In this document: positions 1 through 11,212 of the stretch, in pieces
How positions within the stretch are numbered: the first letter of the stretch is position 1
How the letters are laid out: each line of letters starts with the position of its first letter
Source: Corella eumyota
Lineage: Eukaryota > Chordata > Ascidiacea > Phlebobranchia > Corellidae
Direction: 5' to 3'
DNA: 64,000 nt
Assembly (NCBI GenBank): GCA_963082875.1
Contig: OY720097.1
Span: 10,734,501-10,798,500, forward strand
The notes under the pieces: model-generated
Database searches by the model: none
Seen by the model: only the letters and a program-made list of their open reading frames with translations
What the model was told of the DNA's origin: nothing
Made by a program: the position numbers and the translations under genes

Positions 1-2115
1 AATATGTCAAAAAAGTTTTAAGGAATCTGATGTTACCAACAGGAGAAAGTTTGGCCGAAAAAGTTTGGAGAGCGGAACTAAGCAAGTAAGTATTAAAGTA
101 TTCTGTTTTTAACTAAAGTTGTCCATTGATTATAATATTAATTTAATTGGTTATAAATTAAAATATATTATAGTTTGACCTCATTTAGTAATACTAGTTG
201 AACCCACCCTTAGGGCGGCATTTTATTTGATGTCATATGTATTCAACTTACAACTAATATTTTCTGGCTATAATTTACCCGCGCATCACAAATGGAAGTT
301 TTATTTAATTTAAAGGCATATAAATTGAATATAAGCTAGGCTTATAAAACATATGCGGTCTAAAAGTAATTTTGCTTTGCTTTTTTGCATTGTTTTTCTG
401 GTTTTACCATAACAAAACCTTACTTTTGTTACATTTTTAGAGAAAAAAGATTACAACATTGTATAAAAATGTTTAAACAAGATTTGATTACACTTAACGA
501 ACCAAATATCTTTGCTCTTTATTATGAAGTGAAAAGGTATTCAGAAAGGTAATATTAATTGTAGACCTTTTTTTATAATATATAAACATTACGTGATTAA
601 ATTTTAACTTCTTTTTTATTTTTTAGTATTTTACCATGGGAATTGGAAAGAGGTTTTTTGTGCCCACTTTATAAAAACTGTGTTTGTGACCTAGTTTCTG
701 TAGAATGTCTTTATTACCATATTATCCAGGAGCACAGTATTTCTGAGGTATTTAAAAAAAAATTTTCTTCTTTATTTAGCTTCAGATTTTTTGGAGGATA
801 TTTAAATGTTTCTTTTTTTAAAAAAAACTTTGTTTTAAATATCTTTAATTTTTTCATGGATGAGCTTAGTCTATTTTAGAAACATAGGCATTTAAAAAAT
901 ATACAACTTAAGATTTTACAATTTTTTTAGATATTTGACTGGCTTAAACCTATTTGGACAAAAAACGATGTAGAACCAAAGGATCCTCCGAAGAAAAAAA
1001 CAAAACAACTAAACACAACTTATGCTACTAATGTATCTCATGACACATCTACTGCACAACCCATTTCTAGCCATAATCAGTTATTTTCCCTAAATCATAA
1101 ATTTTTTGAATACACCCAAAAAGACATTAAAATGTCATATGGGGAAAGTACACCAATAAATAATGATGTTTGCAATGATAACAATGGCAATAAAAATGCT
1201 GAAGTTATATTTTCCATTGGCTTGAATTTGAAAGATCAAAGTAAACCTTGTGACAGTGAACAAGTTAAAGAATCATCTGGCAAAGTTTTTAAGTTCAAGC
1301 AGATTTCAGAATACAAAATGGTATGTTATAATGTTTAATGTTTTCATTTTGTGGGATTAGTTTAATTTTTATAAAAGTAAATATATGTGGTCAAAGTCAA
1401 AAGCTGTTAACTTACAAAAAATCTTTCTTTAAAAAATTATCATTTATAATTACAATAAATTATAAATTTTAAGAAAGCAACAACTGCAAAAATGAAAAAA
1501 TGCAAGTTTTCAAAATGTGGAAAACTAGTCAGGTAAATGCTTTTTTTTATTATGAAGTAAATTTTTTGCATGGTTATTATCCTTTCACTGCCTATAATAT
1601 TCTCCCACCAAGCTTTGTGTAGCCCTTACCATTTCTGGATATTTTGATGTAGTAGTTTGCTCTATTATTAAAACGATATAACATAAAAGCAATGAAAATT
1701 TGACCCAAAACTAATGCCTAAAATGAGATTCTGCATAAATCAGCTTATTTATTTTTTAGTGTTGTGAAGATGAAAACACATATGCAAAAACACGCAGAAA
1801 AACTACATTACCAGAATGGTAAATGTTGGCCATTATTTAGTTCACATGTTGTACTGAAAAGGGTAAGGCATGTTTTAAATCTGTTAAAAACTAATTTTTT
1901 GTTAAGACTCGAACTTTAATTTTTGATTTTAGTGCAATATTGACAATCATACTTTACCGCCGGTTGAATTTGTCAATAAACCTGTATCGTCGTCTAAAAG
2001 TGACGTCATTTCGCCTAAATTGTCGTCAGGTCTTGAAGCAAGGGAATTACATTACTCCATGCCATCGTCTTCGAAGCGCCTTCTTGTTGTCCTTGACAAA
2101 CTAACCAATTACTAA
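1..2115 (+). CDS. C2H2-like zinc-finger protein, 3' part of gene (partial)
   Basis: I do not recognise the family. Seven exons join in one open frame: 1-85, 441-548, 627-747, 931-1320, 1474-1532, 1760-1862 and 1933-2115, with GT-AG borders and matching phases. The 5' end lies outside the window. The third exon has a Cys/His cluster (FLCPLYKNCVCD, then YYHIIQEH). Exons 5-6 encode a clear C2H2 finger (CKFSKCG, twelve residues from the second Cys, then HMQKH), followed by a Cys/His-rich stretch (GKCWPLFSSH, CNIDNH). The exon-4 segment is polar, Lys-rich and probably disordered. Two separated C2H2-like units suggest a nucleic-acid-binding or adaptor role, which is inference only. The gene converges on the next gene. 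Confidence 0.7.
180..345 (+). repeat. Dispersed short repeat, copy A (SINE/MITE-like)
   Basis: Lies in the first visible intron of the zinc-finger gene. It shares the motif CACAAATGG with a surrounding AATTTACYCGC...AGTTT context, and an upstream part ending TTCAAC, with copies at 16318-16443 and (inverted) 19461-19610. It is diverged. No clear terminal repeats or target duplication could be set by eye. Confidence 0.55.
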
Positions 2116-2667
2116 ACATTGTCAACCTTTTATTAATTAGGTTGCAAATAATATGTAGAACTCAGGGCTTGAGGAAATACATTTATGTAAATATTCGTTT
2201 TTTTTTGTAGAGAAAATAGTAAAACTTGTTTTGATTTAGTTTTTTTTACAGGGTGCAACTGCTTTAGTGTTGCAATCTTTTTAATTTGGTAGTGGCTTTA
2301 TTAGTTGTTTTTTTGTAAATAAAGGTATTTTTAAAATTTTTAAGTTTGTGTCTCAATCACATGTGCAAAGGGTTTAGATTTTATAAAAATAATTTAACCT
2401 CTGTTAGAGCGCAAATTGTAAAATAACGGCATTCGTTACCCCGAAATAATATATGTAATAAAACTTTGACTCTTCTTGTTACTACCACTACAGGCGCCAG
2501 AGTTCAAACCTAGAGCCCTATTTTAAGCATGCGTTAAAACATGTGTAACCCTTAAAAAGATCAGTTGTGGGAAGAAATATTAAAATTGTGTATTAATTTA
2601 TGTAAAAAATTACACAGATCTAAACATAGACAATGAACAACGTGAACAATGTGATCAAAGTATACGA
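2116..2667. other. Intergenic gap between convergent genes
   Basis: It holds the 3' UTR and poly(A) signal of the plus-strand gene and, presumably, the 3' UTR of the minus-strand gene. I see nothing else coding or repeated. Confidence 0.6.
2318..2323 (+). promoter_or_regulatory. Poly(A) signal AATAAA of the zinc-finger gene
   Basis: A canonical AATAAA lies about 200 bases after the TAA stop and is followed by T-rich sequence. It would give a short 3' UTR ending before the convergent gene. Confidence 0.5.
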
Positions 2668-5087
2668 CTATTTGATCATTTCAATCATATACATTTTCCC
2701 CCTGCAATTAAACTTGATATTAGCTATTCGGGGCTGAGTCGAGACCACTGCAATATCCCACTGCGACCCTTGGTCTGCAACACTAACGAGAGCTGCAATC
2801 GATGGCACACGGTTCAGTGCCTTTCGCACCTCCCGTTCAGACAACTCCGTGACGTCATCAACAGTTGTCAAATTTCCATTTGCGCTGTTTACGCAAACTA
2901 AACGAAGCTTTCTGGGAAACTTCTCCTTGTTTGTGGTGTTTAAAACGTTTTGTTCTGTTAGCAAACTGTCGTTATTTTTCACAGCGTTTTTTAGCCTTTG
3001 CAATAATGGACTTTTGGAGTTTTTCAAGTTTAACGCTGCCTCGGGGTTTTGGTTTGTTTCAGCGTGTCTATTTTTACCCTTTTCGTAAGTCGTTACCGGC
3101 TTTGCAGTCACGTTTTTGCCAGACTGTATACAGCTGCAAATTGGCTCGAGGCATATTTTACATCGATCGCGTGAGTTTGCAAATAAGTTGGTGTCAGTAC
3201 CCCGACCATCATGAGAGATAAAATCATGTTTTCGGGGAAATTTAATACGTGGACGAACTTTATGACTGTTATTCAGCACGTTTTCTCGGTATTTTGCAGA
3301 TTCTAGGTCATCTGCAAAATTTGTTTGTCTTTTTGTTTGGTTTATCATTTTCATCTCCTGAATTAACTTTTTCGCTTGTGAAATATCGGAACTGCAATCG
3401 CTAAAAGGCAATTTAGAACATTTTATAGCAATTTGATACCGTAATTGTTTAATCCACAGTATTAGATAAACTCTAATCTAGTCAGTTAACACAACGTTGA
3501 AAACGACGAAAAAGTACAAACCTTATTTCTTGCATGGAATTTTTAATAATCTCTTTCTCCATATTATTTCTATCAAGGGCAGTGTGATGTTGGGAACGAA
3601 GCAGGAAAACATCTTGTGCTATAACTTGTAACGAAGGAACTAGTTGTATGCCGTCAAACCAATCCTAAGAAAATATTACGGTCACTAACTTTGTTTGTTT
3701 TTAGCCTTGCTTTACTTTCAAGCAGGCGGCATAATCTTGCAAGGCTCAAGGCAAAAAGATTATTTTGGCGCAATTACAGTGGCATGCGAGACTACTTTGC
3801 TACAGTTCGATTTTAAATTATAGTTTCGTATATTATTTTGTAAGTTTTATGTTTAAACCGATCGTCTGTAAAACATATGTTAAGTGTTTGAATTACCTGC
3901 ATGCAGAGGAACGCTTCTTGTTTTTCATTTTTGAGTGTCTTTGGAAAATTCCAAGCCTTCAAATAATCTCGTTTTATATCGCTTCTTTTACGTTCCAACT
4001 TTATTTTTTTAATAAGCTTTAATGTTCCTAAATCTCGCCTTGAGGATGGAAGATGCGCAGTCTTTCTAGCGGATTTAATAAAATACTCGCATTCTTTCAA
4101 GGCCTGTAAAGAAGACACCAATTTATTAAATGTTACAGAATAATTTTTTTTTACATTTTAAAGTTAAAATATTTTGTATTACTTGAGATGCTTTTGAACA
4201 TAATTTTTTTCTTGTCTCCATGTCGTTAAATAACAATTTTCTTTCGTGCATTAACGATAACAAGATCGATCGTGGGTGATCAACATCTAGGTCAATTTCA
4301 TCAAATTCGTTAAATTTTGATCTTCTTCTTAGTCCTGGTTCTTTTCTATGATAAACAAAAATAAGAGTTTTAACTTTTTGTTACCCTTTTTAATTAACTT
4401 ATGTTCTTATAGTAGTAAAAACTATGACTTGGTCATATATTAAACCTGTAACAGCCACTAGCATAGCCACTTGTATCTCCCGATGACGTCATTCGTTTTT
4501 GACTCCAGGAAAGACTGGGGATCGGAGTAAGAGGAGGCAAAATCACATCTTCTTTTTTTTCAACAAGTGGATAATTAGACTCTGAAAAGAATATTTGGTC
4601 GTCCGAAATCATATTAGGATGTTCCATAATTTGATTTGTCTTAACTGGAGGCTTGGTTAGTTTGGTGGATGAGGTCATTTGGTGCTGTGACGTAGTAGGT
4701 TGGTCACTATATTGTGACGTTTTTATAGATTGTTCAATATTGCGCTGAAGACTTTTCATTTCGTTTTGTTTCCTTTGCATTAACTGTAAATAATTTATTT
4801 ATAACAAATTGTAAACTATGTTCATTATAAATAAAATTGATGTAAGCCTAATGTAGTTTGTATTTAAAGTCGTTTAAGTTAGTCTGGGTATGTGGTTATT
4901 TAATAAAAATACAACCAAAAGTACTAACTTTCCATAAAATAACAATGACGATAACAATAACCACACAAATAACAGCAGCTACTACAATTGCTGCAGTTTC
5001 ATTATTTTCTTCCTGTGGTGCTGCTGGTGCAGGAGGTACTTTAAAAATATAAACCTCTTCTTTATCTTCGGGCAAGCTTTCACTCAT
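2668..5087 (-). CDS. Single-pass membrane protein, unknown family, 580 aa
   Basis: Six exons join without a break: 5087-4929, 4783-4446, 4345-4183, 4103-3897, 3664-3522 and 3400-2668. The N-terminal 30 residues are acidic and Pro/Ala-rich with no signal peptide. Residues 31-51 form one strongly hydrophobic membrane segment (ETAAIVVAAVICVVIVIVIV), followed by basic residues, so the N-terminus is probably outside and the long C-terminal part cytoplasmic (type III). The cytoplasmic part is polar and Lys/Arg-rich with helical stretches (LMQRKQNEMKSLQRNIEQS) and a compact Cys cluster (CKICLEPICSC) in the last exon that could bind a metal. No known domain was recognised. The reading frame looks under selection because all five junctions keep phase. 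Confidence 0.75.
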
Positions 5088-5784
5088 TATTTTATCTTTT
5101 AAGACTGTTTAACTTTTTTAATCTAAATTTAATAGTTACACACACGGGAATTTTATAAAAAGTTAAAAAATTAAAAATATGGTAAACTACACGGTTTTGT
5201 ATTTTTATCTCTAAGTGCCCGCAGTTTTTAAGCTAAAATACATTTTTAATTAATAAATTTATTTACATTATAGATTGTTAATCTAAGCAAGAGCACGTTG
5301 TTTTTTCTTAAATCTAAAATTATAAACTTTCGCTAGCTTAAAATACACAACTTTCCTATTTAGTTAAGGTTACTATGACTACATTTCATTACACAGAACA
5401 CACGCGTTTAAAATGCGATATTTATGTGAGAAATCGAATAGCAAGAGCACTTTGCGCTAAAGTATTTCTATTTTGCTGGTGTTTTACGTAGTTATGAATA
5501 TTGAACCATAGCTCTTAAGTAGTTAAGCAAACATTCAGACTTATTTGAAAGTGTTACGGATTATTTATTGTTATTTCCTGTGCCCGCATATTGTTAATAA
5601 ACAAACAACAAGAAAGATAATAATATTTTTAAAATGATTTTTTTCGGTTATAGAATATAAAGCGATTGTTTACAAATTAAAATAATTACAAAAGTTTTAA
5701 AAATTTGGTAACTAACATTTTTGTTTCAATAATAATAATGATTAGCGGGTATAAGCAAATACGAATACATAAATCTGGGTTTAT
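5088..5784. other. Intergenic gap
   Basis: It is AT-rich with no coding potential seen. It should contain the promoter of the membrane-protein gene and the very short 3' end of the lectin-domain gene. Confidence 0.5.
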
Positions 5785-5785
5785 T
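5780..5785 (-). promoter_or_regulatory. Poly(A) signal overlapping the stop codon
   Basis: Read on the minus strand, the stop TAA runs straight into AATAAA (TAAATAAA), so the signal shares a base with the stop codon and the 3' UTR would be only a few tens of bases. Confidence 0.5.
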
Positions 5786-8700
5786 TAATACTCGCAAATT
5801 ACACTGGTCAACTCCGAGCAAGAAATACTTCTTGCCTGGAAGGAATAAGGGGAGTAGGCCACACAGTCTTCGCCGCTCTCTGGACCAGAAGGTTGACCAT
5901 CAGCCCAGTAATGGAAAGCAGGTCGCGAGGGCCCAGAAGTATCGTAATGTAACCATTCGTTTTCTTCTCTTACGGTTCCAACCCAAGGGGCAAGCATGAT
6001 ACTGAATAAAAATACTTAATGTATAATTTTGTGTAAAAAGAACACAGAAAATGTTATCGGTATGTTATTAAATCGTATATGTGGCAAAATTAAAAAAACA
6101 CCTAATTTTGGAAAACGCAACTTGCATTCTGGGTAGAAAATAAAATAGTTTAATTTTGACTTACTTTTTGATTTACTTTTTTAATTTTGACTTACCTGCT
6201 GTAATTTGGCGAATTTTTTTGTAACCAGTTTCCAACTTGTAACCAAGTGCCAACGCTTGTTATATGTGCGACTGCGCCACCACTTTCAAGACAAAGTGCA
6301 TTGAGTTTAGCTGGTGTGTCTGCTTCATAGTCGTGAATTGGCGCAAAACATCGACCACCGTATGTTAAGGTCGAATATATGGTCTCAGGACATTCTAAAT
6401 TTGAAAGCAGCACAAAATGTTGTAAAGATATGAATTTGTGCAACTTTTATACAAAAATAAAAAAATATAAGTGCTCTACCTCCTTGTTGGGAACAGTTAT
6501 AACCATTACCACGATATCCTGGCGAACACGAACATTTATAATCGGCAGAACCCAAATTTAAACAAGTTGCATGTTCATGGCATTGATGTTCCCCGGTACT
6601 GCACGGGTTTAAAGCAGCTAAATGTTTAATTTAAAATAAGAAAAAGGGTGTACAAAAAATTTTTTTTAAACAAAATATTTCAATATAATTATTTTTAACA
6701 AAATGGCTAATATATTTTTTAAGTAGGTTGATAACGAAGGTAAACATTTTATTGTTATGTAATCCTAAATTTTAAGTACAAACAAGTTTATTGGGCAAAA
6801 GCCCCAAGGGCAACCTTTTTTTTTTAATTTGATATTATCGCAAACCATTTAATGTTAAAGTGCCTTTTTTGTATATAGACTGTGGGATTAAATGTATAAT
6901 ACTAAATTCTAAGGTTTTTTAAAGGCTTGCTGTTTGTATTTGGTCTGCCGTTTTGTTTGTTTCTATTGTCAATACCCTTATCAAAAACTAACTTGAGCAT
7001 GCTGGTTGATTACAGGCACGAATTTCAGTAATTCCGTTCTTCAAAGTTCTTGTTTGTGTGGCAGGCCCACATCGTTCGCTGCATTCGGACCACATTACCT
7101 CAATCAGCGGTTGAACTTGACCTATGACGTAAAAAAATTTTGGATGTAAATTCTAACCAATAGACGTGATAAGCTAATGGTTAATGTAATGTCAGGGATT
7201 TTTCTATATTTTTACAATAAAATTGTTACATTTAAAAAGGTTATTACTTGTTTGGCCAGTTACTTGGTTAACAGCATTTCGAAAAGAAGTAGCAAGTTCC
7301 GGATTTGACGCTCCCATCTCCACGGCTATTGCTATTTAAAAAAACAATCGCCATTAATTGATGATTATTTATTACAAATTGCAATAAAATATGAATTTAA
7401 AAAATTACCTCCAAGGATTCTTGAAACTTCACTAGATATTAGTTTCTTCGCGTCGCGAACTGTCACCAGGGTGTTTTCTTGATTTGTTTCATCAGATTGG
7501 GAAATAGAGTCGATTTCTTCTGAATTATTCTCGCCATTTGTTGTTGTTAAATCAACGTTACTTTCTGTCCACTGTGCCCCTTTAAAGCACACTAATTTTT
7601 CATTGGACCTTGGGCGATTTTGACGTCTAGGAAACATTTCTGTCCATATTGACAAAATTCCACCAAGGAACTGGCCCATAGGCTCACCCGTGTTAAGTCC
7701 AGCTCGTTGAAGAAGTTGGCTAACTTTTAAATTGTCGGTTCCAGGAATAAAAGCTTTAGGCCTTCCACCCTTATCTCCTAATCGGAGAATATTTCCACCC
7801 ATTTCAAGAAGTTGACTTAATTTTAAGTTATCTGTTCCTGGGACAAAAGCCTTTGGTTGACCACCTTTGTCTCCTAATCGGAGTATATTTCCACCCATTT
7901 CAAGAAGTTGACTTACTTTGAGGTTACCTGCACCTGGCACAAAAGCTTTTGGTTCACCACCCTTGTCTCCATATCTTAACAAATATCCAAGTTGTTCGAG
8001 TAGTTGACTAACTTTAAGGTTATCTTCACCCGGAACAAAGGCCTTAGGAAGACCACCTTTATCACCTAATCGATAGGAAATATTTGCAAGTCTCAAAAGT
8101 TGGCTAACCTTTAGATTATCTGCTCCTGGAACGAAAGCTTTAGGTTGGCCACCTTTATCCCCATAAGTTATGTTATTTTCCGACAACAACCGTGCAAGAA
8201 ATTCGTAAGAATTTGAATTCGACCCTGTGTCCCCATAATTTGAAAGGTTACCTGCTCTTTGACGAGAAATATAGTTGTTATAAAGATTTGTTGACGTTTC
8301 CTGATTTCGATATCTTTGAGACTCGGGCATAACCGCTTCCGAAGATGGATTTCTATAATTATTATCAATTTGAGAATGTGTATTGACATTGGTTAGCCAT
8401 TCTGTTAATTTGTCAAAAAATGCCTTGATTGAATCCAATAACCTTGTTTGTGGGTCCTTTTCTTGCATATTTCTAGCATTTTGCCTTGACAAATATTGTG
8501 AATACGCTTTTGGCGCAGCTCCCTTGTCGGCATAGTCAGAACTCGATGGGTTTCCAGCTCTCAAGCGAGCAACATATTGTGAATACGCCTTTGGCGCAGC
8601 CCCCTTGTTAGCATAGTCAGAACTTGGTTGATTTCCAGCTCTTAAGCGGGCAACATATTGTGAATACGCTTTTGGTTCAGCCCCCTTATCAGCATAGTCA

Positions 8701-10130
8701 GAACTTGATAGATTTCCAGCTTTCAAGCGAGCAACATATTGTGAATACGCTTTTGGTTCAGCCCCCTTATTAGCATAGTCAGAACTTGATAGATTTCCAG
8801 CACTTGAGCGAGCAACATATTGGGAATACGCTTTTGGTTCAGCCCCCTTATCAGCATAGTCAGAACTTGATAGATTTCCAGCACTTGAGCGAGCAACATA
8901 TTGGGAATACGCTTTTGGTTCAGCCCCCTTATTAGCATAGTCAGAACTTGATAGATTTCCAGCTCTTAAGCGAGCAACATATTGTGAATACGCTTTTGGC
9001 GCAGCCCCCTTGTCAGCATATTCAGAACTTGATAGATTTCCAGCTCTCAAGCGAGCAACATATTGAGAATACGCTTTTGGTTCAGCCCCTTTGTCAGTAT
9101 AGTCACTTATATCCAATCGTTGAATATGACTGTGGCTACTTATTCCAGTATCGCCATGATTTTGGCTTGAGTTAGCTCTTTGACGCGTTAAGTATGGATT
9201 GTTATTCAAGTTATTAGTTCTTCGACGAGATAAATAAAGTTCGTAGGACTTTCTTTCATACTCTTCCTGTTCGCTGCTAATATTCAATTCATTCGACGAG
9301 CTTGAATGTATTTCCGAAAGTTTTTGTGTAAATTCTTCAAATATTGTCGATAAAAATGTGAAAACATTATTTTGCTGTGAAGCATTAAACATTTCTGAAG
9401 TCGTAACCTGCAGATTAGAGATCCAAGTAATTAACCTTTCAACTAGCTTTGCCAATTTTAACTTTGGCGAATCTGCAGTAGCAGAATCTGAAGAAAGTCT
9501 AAAGCTTGGTAATAAGATCTGTTGTAAGGCACTTTTAAGTACTTTCAGTGCCGTAGCAATATTTGACTTAGATGGTATGTTTGTTTCTTCCATCATAATT
9601 CCAGGGGGTCCACGAATACCACTTTCCGGCTCAGTAAGAAGTCGTTTTGCTTCCTGTAAACTATTTAACGTCTCACCAACCAAATTTTCATTCGTCATAT
9701 CAAAACTGTTGTTTGGTAAATTGTTATCTAGCATTTGGATTGCTTTATTAAGGGTAGTGTGAATATCATCCCGAAAATTGGCGTAATTTTGATTAAATTC
9801 TAATGTATGCGAAAAGGCTTTGCCATTTGGCATACCGTTGTGTACTGGTTCTAAGAAAGAAACTTCACCCAGACTTGTGATATCTTGTAATATTCCAAGC
9901 ATTGGCAATATGGTAAAAGGGTTAAACAAATTGTCTTCATCTTCTACCGCTTCTTCATTACTCATTTCCCCCCTGGGCCCACTGTTTCCATTCGAGAAGT
10001 AGCATTCCAAAGAGGGTTCTCTATCTAAAGGAGGATTGCCTTCCGCTATGTTTGCATTAACTTCTTGGCTAAATACAACTGATAGAGTACCCAATAGTAT
10101 AAGCGCTAGGCCGTAGTAATTGCTTTTCAT
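5785..10130 (-). CDS. Secreted mosaic protein: tandem repeats, TSP1, EGF, C-type lectin
   Basis: Six exons in frame, 1162 residues: 10130-7409, 7331-7248, 7121-6993, 6617-6480, 6394-6196 and 6001-5785. Residues 1-21 are a signal peptide (MKSNYYGLALILLGTLSVVF). Residues about 342-552 hold eight 27-residue repeats and about 655-810 hold five 32-residue repeats. Both types carry the core DKGxxPKA(Y/F). A thrombospondin type 1-like module follows (WSECSERCG, about 935-978), then an EGF domain (CxCxPGYRGNGYNC, about 979-1024) and a C-type lectin domain (about 1025-1162) with WVG, GEDC and the final ICEY. The lectin domain has GQPSG where EPN/QPD would sit and no WND, so calcium-dependent sugar binding is doubtful. 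An extracellular matrix, mucus or innate-recognition role is inference. Mosaics of this kind are common among animal secreted proteins, and I know no family with this repeat. Confidence 0.88.
7700..8166 (-). repeat. Five tandem 32-residue coding repeats (type B)
   Basis: Each unit (about 96 bp) reads GDKGGxPKAF(V/I)PGxxNLK followed by (V/L)SQLL and a variable hydrophobic tail. The last three units are the most alike (LEMGGNILRLGDKGG), suggesting recent unequal exchange at that end. Confidence 0.9.
8475..9105 (-). repeat. Eight tandem 27-residue coding repeats (type A)
   Basis: Each unit is 81 bp and reads about DYADKGAEPKAYSQYVARLR followed by AGNLSSS. Units differ at few positions (D/N, E/A, LR/SS), so the array is young or kept uniform by exchange. 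Because units are multiples of three, repeat-number changes keep frame. Confidence 0.9.
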
Positions 10131-11212
10131 ATTGTTTGACTACAATGCAGTCTTGGTTGATCAGCACAACTGTTAACCAAAATAAATTTGTTCTTGCACC
10201 CATACTATTTATATAAATTACTTTTTTTTGAAATTGAGATTTTACTTTACTTTTAATAAAATGCTAAAAAAAGTTATTTTAAGTTGTAATCCGCCTTCAG
10301 GCAATTGTAAATTTGCTACACCTTTAATTTTGTTTTGCAAAGAAATATTAGGTTTTTATGTATTATTTTTGCAACTTTTTACTAAAAACTTACAGTTATA
10401 TTCAACTTAGACTACGTATTTTAGTTACAAAATGTTTAAATTAAAACTTTAATAGGACAACGTTATATTTTACGTAAATATTTAATATATCCATTTTCAA
10501 TTTATATTTAATAAAAAAATATTTAAATTGACAACTATCGGGGAAAACATAAACATTTTTTGTTATTTCATCACCGCGTTTGCGTGTACAAAAAAAGCCA
10601 TGCACACGTATTAAAGAAACGGATGTACACTACAATCAATATTTATTAAAACATTCGCAGAATTAAGTTAAGACATGTCCTATTTTTTAGTTTAAAAAAA
10701 GGTGTAAAAACAACTTTAAGTAAAAGGGCCCAAGTGTTAGAACTTGTCCGTAAAGCTGTCCACTGGCACTGCCACTGTCTGACTGTTCTAGCATACGAAA
10801 TTCTATAATTAGCTGTTTTATTACCGAATTCTGACATCAGCTTATAATGTCAGCTTATTATCATATGTGTCTGTTAGGTGGCTAAGGAATTGATCTGTTG
10901 TTGAGATTAAAGTAAAAATTATTTACTTTTATAACGTTTTGATTACTGTTACATTTTTAGTTAAGTGACTTGACCAGACCTTGTAATATTTAAAATGATT
11001 GTTAAGTATGCCAGTATGAGTATCTGTTAAAAAATTTTTTTTTTTAAATTGAAGAAGTTTTGTTATTTTACTTTGTCAAAGTCAATTATTACATTAACTT
11101 TTTTTTGTTATAAATTTTTACCTCTTCTTTAAATACATATTTAATGTTAGTTATTAGTTATAAGTTTGGATAGGGGTGCATTTATAAATATTGTCTTTTT
11201 ATTGAAAACAAA
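10131..11212. other. Divergent intergenic region, probable two-way promoter
   Basis: It lies between the start codons of the lectin-domain gene (-) and the ELAPOR homologue (+). It is AT-rich with long T runs. No coding exon, TATA box or recognised operator could be supported. Confidence 0.5.

Noticed and set aside
2865-3221. Plus-strand open frame of 118 codons antisense to the membrane-protein gene.
   Set aside because: It has no splice partner or domain and is a shadow of the long minus-strand exon, which fits a six-exon model in phase.
8723-8938. Alternative-frame repeats (MLIRGLNQKRI type) on the minus strand.
   Set aside because: They are another frame of the 81-bp coding repeats, which stay open because the unit length is a multiple of three.
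10646-10837. Minus-strand open frame of 63 codons between the lectin and ELAPOR genes.
   Set aside because: It is short, without splice partners, signal or domain, and probably chance in the shared promoter region.
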